This document shows positions 24,640 to 35,005 of a DNA stretch of 64,000 nucleotides, piece after piece. The notes below the pieces were generated by a model that saw only the letters and a program-made list of their open reading frames with translations, had not been told where the DNA came from and made no database searches. Where the stretch lies: assembly GCA_964035795.1 (NCBI GenBank), contig OZ038323.1:3615381-3679380 (forward strand), written 5' to 3'. The DNA comes from Pterobdella sp. o SKG-2022 (Eukaryota > Annelida > Clitellata > Hirudinida > Piscicolidae). Positions within the stretch are counted from its first letter, which is position 1; every line of letters begins with the position of its first letter. Position numbers and translations under genes: made by a program.

Positions 24640-27600
24640 ATGAGTGACGAAGAAATGGAGGCCTTTGGTGAAGTATGCTAATATTGAAAATGGTTTGAAT
24701 ATCATTTACAATTTTATAATTTTCAAAGGAATTGAAAGGAGAGTTTGAAGGAAGACAAGCAGAAGAAGCTGATATTTCTGGTATAAAAGATCTTCTTAAA
24801 CAAGTTCGAATATAAGACTTTTTTTTTCTTAAATCGAATTCATTTGACAATTTTTTTTATTTTTCAGCTTTTTCTCACGGGAAATGTAGATTGTTTTGAA
24901 TTGGCAAAACTAGTTGTTTCTCAAAATTATATTGGTTTTGTGCTCAAAGTAAGTTTCTAATACTTAAAGTTTGTAAGTCTCATTAATCTGTTGTTCCAGC
25001 AAATTTTAGATCCAATGGATGAAAGTGATGATGAAGAAGATGATGATGATTTTCCAACATTAGCAGTTTGCACAATGCTGAATATTTGTAATAAAAAGGT
25101 AGATATATAAATTTTAAAGATTGATTTTCAATTTTTTTATTTATTAAGATTGGGTTTCAATGAAATTAACGACTAAATAATGTATGTTTTGATGCATCAA
25201 GAATGACCCAACTATTGCTGCTTTAAAAGAATTTTTCATCAAAAAAAGCCAAGAACATAATGAAAACCACCAAAAACTTATGAATCTTTTCTCTTGTTAG
25301 TTTTTATCAGTTTTATATTAAATATATAATTTTTTTAAAAATAAGTTCATTTTTATTGTTCTTTCTATTGAGAACTCATTTTGTCTTCAAACATTTTAAC
25401 TAATCTTTCACTGAACAATGTTAGATTTCCTTACAAAAATTGTACTGAATTCAGTTGAATAAATATTTTGCATATGTTCCTCTAATCATTGGTTTTCAAT
25501 ATTATAAAAGTATTGATTTTTTTGACCATTATATCTCAAATCAAAATTAGTCAATAACTTTTTCAGAGACATAATATATCAGTTTTACATAAATTTCACA
25601 AAAAGGAAATATTTTGATACTATTTTTTAACTATTATTATTAAGATTTTTATAGCGCACAGTTATTAATTCACGATTGCTTTAGAGACACTCAAGGTTTG
25701 TAAGAGATTATGACTGGGGATGTTTATGGTATGTGAGTTTTTTAAAGTTTGTGAAAGTTTATGAGAAAAGGTGGTGAGTGCAAGTTAGAAGGAAGTGAAT
25801 TCCACAGACGTGGAGCCTGTTGAGAGAAAGAGTGACTAGTAAACAAGCCTGAAGAAACAGGTTGATGAAGCTGGAGATCAGAGTGCAACCATCTGACTTG
25901 TCGACGTGTGTGTCTGATTGACAAAAGATCAAAAAGAAGGCAGGTTGTTCAAGCTTGAGAGTGCATGCAATGAGCCAAAGTAATTTAAACTTGCATCTTT
26001 GGGAGACAGGTAGCCAGTGCAAACGATCAAGACAGTTCTTGGAAAAGCTGAAATAATCAGCTTGAAGAACCGTCTTGGCCGTGTGGTTTTGGAGGACTTG
26101 AAGTTTACATAAAAGATAGTTTGGCTGCCCGCAAAGAAGAGAATTGCAAAAGTCCAATTTGTAAAGAACTAGTGAGATAAAGAGGGCATTAGCAGTGGCA
26201 AGAGGTAAGAATTTGCGTACTTGTCTTATGGCATGGATATGGAAATTGGATTATTTGAGAAATAAAGTGAGCAAAGTTCAAATTTGAATCTAAGATGACA
26301 TTTAAGATTTTGAGCTTGGAAGATATAGGTGCCGTCAAGGGTTACCACAGAAGGGAGATTGTATTTTGCTAAAAGACGAGAGCTGCCGACAAACATCACC
26401 TCACTTTTAGTAGAGTTTAGTTTCAGTTGGCTTTGGGAAAACCAAGAGTTTAGAGCGGAAAGACAACTGGATAATTTAAGGAGAGTGGGGTTAGGATCTG
26501 GGTGAGAGACTCTGGTGAAAAGAGTGATGTCATCAGCAAACTGGTGAAAAAGCAAGTTGTGCTTTACAATAATGCTACACATCAACTAAAATTGAAAATA
26601 GTATCAAAATATTGCCTCTTTTTGAAGTTAATTTTAAAAACAATAGTCAATAAATTTTGTTTATCTTATATTTTCAAATTTTAACTCAGGCTTATATTAA
26701 ATCTTAGGATGATATTTATAAACTATCATTTCAAGCATCAGATCAAATTGGCTTTTTGATAAATGAAAAGTTCCTGCCTGATCCCAAAGTTGCCTTTCCA
26801 AGTCTACAGACTGTCTTGTAAGTTAAATAGAAATTTGTACTTTATCGTCGGCCCGTATAGCTTAGCGGCAAAGCATTAGACTAGTTATCTAAAATTACTG
26901 GGTTCGATCCCGCGTGGGCCAACAATTAGCACCTCTTCCATAGTGTGTTTTCGCTACATTAAATTTGTAGCAAGCGCTTTTATCTATGAGTAAATGAGCT
27001 TTATAAATACCCTATTACATTACATTACATTATTACATTGCCATGGTTAAATTTTATTATATTTTCTTTATTCATCTATTTAAATTTATCAGTATTGCAA
27101 TATGTTTGATGCAGTAAAATTAATATTAGTATTTTGATATAATTGAAATATAAAATTTTTTCTTGTCTATTCGATTCAGAAAAGATATGGAAAAAGCAGT
27201 CAAAAAAGGAATGCAGTACAGTTTTCAGTATATCTTGGTCTATTCAAAAACATTCACAGACATCAAGAATAAAAAAAAAAACAACGATAGCAAGACAAAG
27301 AAGTATCCAGATAATGAGCTAGAGTTTTATAATCCAGAAGACAGACTCTTTTACCAAGTTTGTTTTTTAGTCGATGTTTTTATTATATAATGAAAAATTA
27401 GTCGTTCTTAATAATATTTAGAATTTATTTATTTACGTTTATATAGCGCGTTTTTCACATAAATTGAGCATATATCAGAGGCGCTTAGAGATACTAATAT
27501 AGTTTATGAAGAGTTATAATCTATATGAATAAGTCTTGAGTGATGATTTAAATGATTGACGAGAAAATAATTTGATTTTAGCTTTCTATATTGACGGTGC

Positions 27601-29447
27601 TGCGTGGCTGAGTGATCTATTGAAATACGTGGTAGTGCCAACTGGTTTTTCTATCTTAATAAGGAGAGAAAATTTTTGTTGTTTGAGTTTGAAGAGATAT
27701 TCAGGGTTTTTTGAGTGAAGACAGTTGTAGGTGAGAGTAGCTATCTTGAAAATAAGCCTATTGGGTATAGGAAACCAGTGAAGCTTGTCTATACATTGGG
27801 TTTATGGGGGAAAGATGTCGCAGTTGAGAACAATGTGTATGATATAGTTTTGAAGATTTTGTAATTTTCTGATGAGTGTAGGTGGAAGAAAGTTGCAGTA
27901 GTCTAGCTTGGAGAAGACGATTGCATGAACGAGATTGTGAGTTGTTTGAAAAGTGAGGCATTTATGAATTTGTTTGATGGCTTTGATATGTAGGTTACAT
28001 TGCTGTCGAATAGATGTGTTGGTTGAAAGAGTGTTGTTGATGATGGCGCAGAGTAATCTTATGTCAGAAAAAATGTTTGCATTTTGACCAGCTGGTGAAG
28101 TTTTTATCTGCGATTTAGTACTGACAAACATTGCATTTGTTTTGTCGATGTTGAATTTGAGGAGGTTTTGTGAAAGTTAGATTTGTATAGGAAGGACGCA
28201 TTTAGATATTTCTTCGATGGCTAGTTGAGGCTTGTCGCATAGAAATTCGGATGTGAAAAGGATGTCATCTGCATATTGATGAATGGTGATGTGATGTTTT
28301 TGAGAAATTTTTGGCTAAAGGGGAAGTGTAGATGACGAAAATTAGAAAGCCAAAGACAGACCCTTGTGGAACGCCAGTTGATAGAGGCATGATGGGTGAA
28401 GAAGTTTTACCCAGAAGTTAATTGAGAACGATTTGTGAGATATGAAGTTGGCTAAAGAAGAGCTGAGTCTACAACTTTGAAATCATGTTCCAAATAAGAG
28501 ATAAGTATTTGATGGTCAACCATGTCAAAAGCGGCAGACAGATCTAGTGAAACTAGCAGACTTTCTAAACTGTTATTTTGAGCTCTTCTGAGTGTTGTTA
28601 TGTGTTGAAGAACAGTTTCGCACAAATTCTGTTTATTGTAGGCAGATTGAAACTTGTTAAAGAATGATGAAGCAAAGAAATGAGTTGGGGTAAGACAATT
28701 TTTACTAGAATCTTAGACAGTGTTAATTAAAATTACTTATGATTAGGGGGTGGTTAAAGATGGCATGTTGTTTAAAAGTGAATGATGAAATTAGGACTAT
28801 AAGGTGGTCTGTAGATGGCACAAGTTGAAAGAGAAGTTTCGAGTTGAGAGTCAGGTGTGTAATATTTGAAAGGAAGAGTGTACTATCTGGTTGAGGTGAA
28901 TGGCGGAAAGCTTGTTTGTTAAAAGAAAGGCAATCTTTTCGCCACGTTTTTCAGATTGACGATGGTAATGTAGGACACTGTAATTAGGAGGATATAGTGA
29001 AAAAGGTTGTGGGAGTTTGAAGTGACCCAAGTTTCAGTGAGAGCAAGTAGGTTGAGCAATGAAGATGAAATGGCATCTAGAGTATGAGGTGGTTTTTTAA
29101 TGATGGAACGAGGGTTGAGAATTATTTTATTGTCAAATTTTCTTAATAAAACATCATCATGACAAAATAATAATACTAATTGTGTAAAATTTTCATTATT
29201 GTGTTATTTTTCTCTATAGTTTCAATTATATTTTGTTTTTTTGCAATTCTTAACCTTTTGTATCTCTTCTACACCACCATAGCATGCTGAATGGAAGTTC
29301 ACCTTTTCTGTGCTTGGTGAACACGATTCTTTAATCGATATGACGTCACAAGAAGTTTTGGCCAATCAGCAAGAGCCGCTCAGAACTCTAATTTTGATTT
29401 CATTTGACAAGATGCCAGTTATTATGGAAGCGATTAAAGATTTTTGA
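24640..29447 (+). CDS. BCCIP: BCCIP homologue (BRCA2 and CDKN1A-interacting protein)
   Basis: Nuclear protein that in vertebrates binds BRCA2 and p21 and, in the yeast relative Bcp1, acts in ribosomal protein and nuclear export chaperoning. Eight exons: 24640-24672, 24729-24803, 24868-24948, 25000-25098, 25202-25295, 26736-26817, 27180-27357 and 29283-29447; 268 residues, phases agree. Readable family blocks are ADISGIKDLLKQ, LAKLVVSQNYIGFVLK, the acidic DESDDEEDDDDF, IGFLINEKFLPDPKVAFPS, YILVYSKTF and, near the C-terminus, EPLRTLILISFDKMPVIMEA. It is a little shorter than the human protein, mainly at the N-terminus. Introns 5 and 7 hold L2/CR1-like LINE fragments and intron 6 a SINE. The acceptor of exon 6 (TTTCAAG at 26735) was chosen on phase; a nearby CTTAG would break the frame. 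Confidence 0.92.
25608..25626. repeat. Left arm of a 19-bp perfect inverted repeat
   Basis: The reverse complement of this 19-mer lies at 26595-26613. The arms sit immediately outside the LINE fragment in BCCIP intron 5. Similarity continues imperfectly outward for about 20 bases (around CACAAAAAGG on the left). Confidence 0.8.
25627..26594 (-). mobile_element. L2/CR1-like LINE fragment in BCCIP intron 5
   Basis: Read on the minus strand, the right end gives reverse-transcriptase sequence FHQFADDITLF, followed by ALNSWFSQSQLKLNSTKSE and then a diverged C-terminal part with DFCNSLLCG, KLQVLQNHTAKTV, LHWLPVSQR and APRLWNSLPSNL. These are the motif order of L2/CR1-clade elements. The copy is truncated just upstream of the FADD box and has frameshifts. 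Its 3' end (left) is GCGCTATAAAAATCTT followed by an AAT-like tail. Confidence 0.8.
26595..26613. repeat. Right arm of the 19-bp perfect inverted repeat
   Basis: Exact reverse complement of 25608-25626. LINE insertion normally makes direct repeats, so these arms need another explanation (see findings). Confidence 0.8.
26850..27039 (+). mobile_element. tRNA-derived SINE in BCCIP intron 6
   Basis: 26850-26921 folds almost as a tRNA. The acceptor stem GGCCCGT pairs with GTGGGCC, the D stem GCTT with AAGC, and the anticodon stem TTAGA with TCTAA around loop CTAGTTA, which gives anticodon AGT (Thr). Box A (TAGCTTAGCGG) and box B (GGTTCGATCCC) are intact, so RNA polymerase III could read it. The T arm is one base short in the loop and poorly paired, so it is probably not a working tRNA. 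It is followed by about 80 bases of unrelated body, then AAGCGCTTTT and CTTTATAAATACC, which resemble LINE 3' ends, and an (ATTAC)n tail. That head-body-tail layout defines a SINE. Confidence 0.8.
27405..27414. repeat. Target-site duplication, left side of the intron 7 LINE
   Basis: TTCTTAATAA here recurs at 29140-29149, bracketing the LINE remnant. Confidence 0.5.
27415..29139 (-). mobile_element. L2/CR1-like LINE remnant in BCCIP intron 7
   Basis: On the minus strand the copy opens with ILNPRSIIKK and LLALTETWVT, the start of a CR1/L2 endonuclease. After a large deletion come RT motifs SLDLSAAFDMVDHQILI, TGVPQGSVFGFLIF and HQYADDILF, then SKLDYCNFL and KLQNLQN. Several stops and shifts make it dead. 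The 3' end is GCGCTATATAAACG at the left edge. The direct repeat TTCTTAATAA at 27405-27414 and 29140-29149 marks the insertion. It differs in sequence from the fragment in intron 5, so it is another subfamily. Confidence 0.85.
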
Positions 29448-30010
29448 TTCAAGTTTCGGACGTTTTAATTTTATTTGGAAGTAGTTATTAACTTTGTTAA
29501 TGATTTGAAGTAATAAACAAAAAATTGTTCATAATGATGTGATACCGGATTGAAGATTATTTATCTTTAAAAAATCATTCCAGTTTTTTGAAAAACCATC
29601 TAAAGAATATGCTTCAAAAAGAATGTAATACGTTATCAAACTTTTGCTGATACAAAAAATTTTCAACAAGTTTGAAAGAAGAAATTTAAAAATTCTATCA
29701 AACACAACCTTCAGTTTACTCAATTCTAAAAAAAAAATCCATGAAGTGTATAGATTATAAAACAAGCACGTTTTCTGAAAAAAAAGTATAGTTATAAACC
29801 ATGAGTTTCTCTTGATTACACATTATTAATTAATATAAAAAGTTGGAAAAATAATTTTTGAGCCATATGGCTTTTAGTTGTTGAATAAATAATTTTATTT
29901 TCATTTAGATTCATCCGATGTGTGACGTAAATGTTTGTTTTAGATATACCGTTTATTAATTGCCAACTAGCATAATTTGAATCATTTTTAGTTTTTAAAA
30001 AATATTCAAA
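29448..30010. other. Spacer between BCCIP and the tetraspanin
   Basis: Holds the BCCIP 3' UTR with its AATAAA and presumably the tetraspanin promoter. No other feature was seen. Confidence 0.5.
29512..29517 (+). terminator. BCCIP poly(A) signal
   Basis: AATAAA 65 bases after the BCCIP stop codon. Confidence 0.6.
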
Positions 30011-32228
30011 ATGGTTCGTGGAGGTTTTATGTGTTCTAGAAATACTCTTATTTTTCTCAATGTCCTCTACTTCGTAAGTACCTTAGATATCCTCTATTCA
30101 TTTCTCATATAACCTCTACATTATTTATATTTAATTAAAACTTTTCAAGGTGGTAGGAGTAATGTTGATTGTGTTAGCGGCTTATTGTAGAGCCCTAACG
30201 ACTCTTCCAGTGATGGGGGCAATTATCGCTTGCGGTGTTTTTCTCTCTGTGATTGCTGTGGTGGGAGTGGTTGGAGCGGTCAAACACCACCAAGTTTCAT
30301 TATTCTTCTATATGTTGATTCTATTTCTTATTTTTCTTCTCCAATTCTCTGTGGCCTGTGTATGCCTCAGTATCAGCAAAGACCAAGAAAAAACATTTTT
30401 CCAAATTGGTTGGGAACTTGCTTCTAATGACTTGAAAATGAGGTTAATATTTTTTGATCTGATCAAAACTTTTTATAATAATGATATAATATTTCATTTA
30501 TTTTTTTTCTTTATTTACCATATTGGCTACAACATTTCAAATTTTGGCATTTAAAGAACACAGAAGATGTTTCATTGTTGTGGCATGGATGCACAACACC
30601 AACTGATAAATGAGAAGACAGTTGAATTCAACCATCCTGAGTGTGCTAGTGTAAGTAACCGCCATATTGCTTTCTTATAAAGCTAACCACGACTGATATT
30701 TTTATTTGATTATTCAGTTTATTAAGCTAAATAAATAATTCAGGTATTTAGTGATTTTAATTCAATATAGCACCTATCACCACATCACACAGTTAATAGA
30801 TGCATGCACAAGCAACAACACAGTAGCAGAGTGTTGCAAAGAATACAAATCGAATGGCATGATGAAAAACATCACAAACACTCCTATGAATACAAGAGAG
30901 ACATCTACTTCCATAACCACCACCCTTTCACCCACAACCCCGAGCATTTCTTCATGCCCAGCACCAGATTGTTGGTCATTAATTCAGCCAAAATTACATC
31001 AAACTGTCAGAAGTGTGGGCATTATTTCTCTTGTTTTCAGCTTCACAGAAGTGAGTTGGGATTTTTTGGTTTAAGGCATTGAATTTTCATAAATATTTTT
31101 TATAAATGGCTGCAACTTTGATAAAAGTGAAATACATGTGAAAAGAATTTAATTGATCGATTGAACAATGAAAATATTTTTACCACGCACTCATCCCATG
31201 ATCTTAAATGTAGTTGTTTGCCGTTTGGTTGACTGTTCGTTACAGAAACACTAAAAGGCCCGACTTTTCACCCAGTATAATTCTTTGAAATCATTTGCTT
31301 CAAACAGCTTACCAGTTCATAACAATCTTGGTTCTTGGAGTCTAATTTCGTTTATATTCTGGACTGGATTAACTCAAAATTCAGTTTCAAAACCTTAATG
31401 GTTGATGAAACTCAATTTTATATTTATTTGCATTTTATTGTTTATTCACATCTTTAATATACTTATTCATTTTACTGGTTTTTTGTGAAATTATTTGTTT
31501 ACTTTATATACTTTATTATTTTATTATGCAATTAAAAGTTGCATGCTTGAAGATTTATAAGTACACTTTGATAAAAATTTAGTATAACAAAGTTTTTACT
31601 GCTTAAAATTTAAAAATTATTTTTAAAAAGTCATAGTTTTAGCACTAATATAGCCCAACCCTTGGTTAAAGGAAACGGGCTATAAAAAAAGTATTTGATT
31701 GATATATAATAAGATTTCATTGAAGATTATACTTCAAACTGTTGATAAACTTTTCCAAATCAACATTTTTATTTTTTTTTAAATTTTATAACATGATATT
31801 TTTTTTTAGAAAAATCAATATGATCAATTCAATTCAACTTTGGTGAATTAATCACTTCTCTGCCTTTTGTTGCATATTGATTTTAGATAACTGCTTAGGG
31901 TGATGGAAATTTTTTCAACGTTTATTTATATATTGGAAAAAAAATTTCCAATAAATATAAGTATTCCATAAGAGTTTTCATTTCAATATATCAATAGACT
32001 GTATAATTATAATATAAACTTATAGGTGAATTTAGTGCAAAATCTTTCAATTAACTAATTAATGATTTTCTACTTACAAATAATTATTATTCATTCATTA
32101 ATAAATTATTATTTAAAATGCGTAGAAATTAATTAATGGTTATTTAATCACAGCTAATCGGGATATGGCTGACTTTTCGCTATAGAAACCAGAAGGACCC
32201 ACGAGCCAATCCTAGTGCTTTTTTATAA
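30011..32228 (+). CDS. Tetraspanin, TSPAN13/31 type, with two alternative last exons
   Basis: Four-helix membrane protein that organises partner proteins in the plasma or vesicle membrane. Exons: 30011-30073, 30150-30442, 30557-30650, 30793-31050, then either 31214-31288 or 32154-32228; 260 residues by either route. MVRGGFMCSRNTL opens the first helix, and VVGAVKHHQVSLFFYMLIL and FSVACVCLSIS match TSPAN13/31 closely. FHCCGMD is the tetraspanin CCG motif (residues 126-128). The large loop adds CTSNNTVAECC and a Thr/Ser-rich stretch (TSTSITTTLSPTTPS) not usual in the family. SLVFSFTE starts the last helix. Both last exons complete it in frame: VWLTVRYRNTKRP or IWLTFRYRNQKDPRANPS. The second is nearly identical to the vertebrate tail. 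The exon 4 acceptor (CACACAG at 30792) was chosen by phase and is less certain. Confidence 0.88.
31214..31288 (+). CDS. Tetraspanin alternative last exon A
   Basis: A 75-nt exon after TTAAATGTAG. It encodes the end of helix 4 and the C-tail (VWLTVRYRNTKRPDFSPS, then IIL) and stops with TGA at 31286. An ATTAAA at 31531-31536 could serve as its own poly(A) signal. Same length, frame and start phase as exon B; the tails diverge after RYRN. Confidence 0.75.
   Translation: MFAVWLTVRYRNTKRPDFSPSIIL
32154..32228 (+). CDS. Tetraspanin alternative last exon B
   Basis: A 75-nt exon after TTAATCACAG, encoding IWLTFRYRNQKDPRANPS and ending in TAA at 32226. Its tail keeps the QKDPRANPSAFL of vertebrate TSPAN13/31, so it is the ancestral version. 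ATTAAA at 32346-32351 follows. Confidence 0.85.
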   Translation, partial: LIGIWLTFRYRNQKDPRANPSAFL

Positions 32229-32974
32229 CCACAATCACCACTTATTGAATAACATTGATTTTATTGAGAATAGTATTTAATGATTATGAGGAATAAGTCT
32301 TATGATTCTCATCTAGCTCTGCATTTAGATAAAAATATTATAGCAATTAAAACTGATAAAAATTGTTCATCTGTTAAAATTGATAGAAATTGTTCATATA
32401 TTAAAATTAATAGATATTGATCATATATTAAAATTCATAGAAATATTCAACTTATATTTGATCAACATATTCATTACACTTAGTTAATTTAGGACATAGA
32501 TTAATTAATTGAATATTCATGTTGTTAGATATGAATTTTTGTACAGTTGTGTAATGCAATTTTGTGAAACTAGTCTTTAATATAGATGTAAGCATTTTTT
32601 CAGATTTTTCAAAATTTATTTTTGAAATTTTTAACTTTTTCACTTTTTTGTTTAAAAAAATTCTTCCAACCATTAAATCGTATTTTCAATTAAAAATCTC
32701 TTAATTCTTAAATTCATCTCTTATATTAGTAATTAGGTTGGTGTTTGTGAATTGTGTTCAATGGAAGTATTTACTTAAAACATGATGTTTACCCTTTGAA
32801 TTTTTTTCAGTTAGCAACATTTTGTTGTATTTAATCATTTAAAATTTTTATATTCACAATTTCTTCCACTTTTTGAACGTTGTATTTAATGGGTTCAAAA
32901 AATATAATGGGAAGCATGGATTTTAAAGTTTAGTCCTAGTTATTGTGCGCATCTAATGATACAAATATTCTTTA
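32229..32974. other. Spacer between the tetraspanin and PSTK
   Basis: Apart from the 27-bp tandem repeat, this AT-rich stretch shows no gene. The PSTK promoter should lie near its right end. Confidence 0.5.
32348..32455. repeat. 27-bp tandem repeat, four copies
   Basis: Units begin at 32348, 32375, 32402 and 32429, each opening TAAAA and containing GATAGAAATTGTTCAT or a variant. The repeat lies 120 bases past tetraspanin exon B, probably in its 3' UTR or flank, and each unit carries an ATTAAA or near match. Confidence 0.75.
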
Positions 32975-34831
32975 ATGCATTATGCTTTAGTTACCGTAGT
33001 ATGTGGTCCTCCTTGTTCGGGGAAAACAACATTTACAAAAAACTTAAAAACGAAAATAGAAAAATTGCAAGATACTGGGCGTTTGACTGATCAAAAAAAC
33101 GTTCAAGATGAAATCCGTAAAGATATTACTTCAAAAACAAAGGAATTTCAAAACGTGGTGCTTTTGTCTTACGATGATTTAATGCCGTTTGAAATAAACA
33201 ACTCAATTATAAAGCAAAAAATATTAGCGGATTCTGGGGAAGAAGACCACAGCAGTTACTGTTATGCTGAAGATAGTGATGAACATATAATCTTGGTAAA
33301 AAAAAATGTTTCATGTATTTTGAAGTAAAAATTTATAAAAAAAAATGAATATGAATCCCAAGCATGAAAAAGATTTGAATGCTCTTCAGGCATCACAATG
33401 GAAGCAACACAGAAGTTTTATATTGGAATTACTTGATTGTTTTATAAAAGAGCAAAATTTTGAAATTTTTGAAAAAAGTATAAAAGTAAGTCAATTTTCA
33501 AAATTTTTTGAATTCTTTCTCAAACTTTTTTGATTCATTAAATCAGGAGAAATTTTCAGAAAGCCATTTGAGACATGCAAAAGCAATAATCCAAAATTTT
33601 TTATCTGCTTTCTCAGATTTAAGTACTCATGTTGTTTTTTGTTCAAAATTATTTATTATATTCATTTTTCAATGTTTCAGGAAATAAGCAAAAGCATATT
33701 GCAGATCATACAGAAAGTAATAAAAGAGACAATGGATCAATGGATCCAAAAAAATCAAAAGATGAAGGGATATTGATTTTATTAGATGACAATATGTGGC
33801 TTCAAAGCATGAGGAAAAAGGTGTTCAACATCTGCAGAGAAAGTGAGTAAACACCAAAATAATATATTTAAATTTAAGGATTTCTAAATTCTAAAATATA
33901 AGTTAGTTTCACCCATTCTATGATAGTCTCAGTATAATTTTTGACATGAACCATATTTTATTAATGAAATTGAATAATTCTTGACATCTTTCTAATTTCA
34001 CAGATTCAATCTCTTTTGCTCAGGTTTATGTAACCACATCATCAATTGAAACTCTTTTGAAAAGAAATAAAAAAAGAAATATTGTTGAAAAAGTTGATGA
34101 AAATACCATCAAAAAAATGATGAGTAATTTTGAAGTACCAATCAGTTTCATAAATTCTGAAAATAATGATGATAAAAAAGATATAAAAAACAATGCAAAT
34201 TGGGAACAATACAGCTATTGTATAATTAATGATGATGAAGATGAAGTTAATGGTGATGTGGTTGATCAAAAATTTCCTTATGATAATGTGATCCAACTTT
34301 TGAAAAAGTCTTTAAATGATCCATATAACCCACCAAAACCTCCTCTTTCCTCTGAACAGGCTAGGACTGTTTGCCTTAACAATTTAATTCATCAAGTGGA
34401 TTTGATTTTGAGGAAGAGTGTTAAAGAGCATTTCAATCATATCAAAAGTTTGAAGACTTGCTTTTTTTATAAATTTAATGTTCAAAGTTTTTATTATTTT
34501 TCATATTCAAGTTTTCATTGTAATAAATTCACATTGATTCAAACTTTGAAGATAATGAGAAAGAAGCTTTGCAGAAGCATGCTAGAATAGCAAACCAATG
34601 CAAAAACCAAGTCATCGCAGATATCAAGTAAATTTTCATTAACTCCAAATTTTTTTTATCTGTAGTATCTAACCATGAAATAACTATTTTCTCATTAGAA
34701 ATCGTCTTTTTCTGTGGCCGCTGCCTTTGAAAAATGAGGTCACTAACGTTGCCAACCAGCCAGACGCCGTAATTCACAAAAATGTTCAGAATTACTACTT
34801 TGAAAAGATAAAAATATTTGATAAAAACTGA
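32975..34831 (+). CDS. PSTK: L-seryl-tRNA(Sec) kinase
   Basis: Phosphorylates serine on Ser-tRNA(Sec), the step before SepSecS makes selenocysteyl-tRNA, so it implies that this animal makes selenoproteins. Seven exons: 32975-33295, 33390-33485, 33547-33622, 33681-33842, 34004-34447, 34552-34627 and 34699-34831; 435 residues, phases agree. The Walker A loop GPPCSGKT is at residues 11-18. VVLLSYDDLMP and ILLDDNMWLQSMRKKVF match the family's catalytic and D-D-N regions. ASQWKQHRSFILELL, ETLLKRN and NTIKKMMSNFEVP follow in order. An Asp/Asn-rich insertion (NNDDKKDIKNN, NDDEDEVNGD) enlarges the C-terminal domain compared with the human protein. It sits about 175 bp upstream of MRPS17 on the same strand. 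Confidence 0.92.
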
Positions 34832-35005
34832 GTCGATATATTCAGTCATTCTGTGATTTGGTTTTGTTAATTGTTGATTTTTGCTATTCAATAAAAGCTT
34901 TTTTTGAAGTTTATATAAAAAAAACATTTTTTTTTAGATAAATTTCCCAGTGCTACTTATTTTATGCTTTAAAAAACAAACTTAGATTTCCTTTTAGTGT
35001 AGATA

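Noticed and set aside
26850..26921. A functional tRNA(Thr) gene
   Set aside because: The T arm pairs poorly and its loop is one base short, and the sequence continues into a SINE body and an (ATTAC)n tail. A SINE head fits better.
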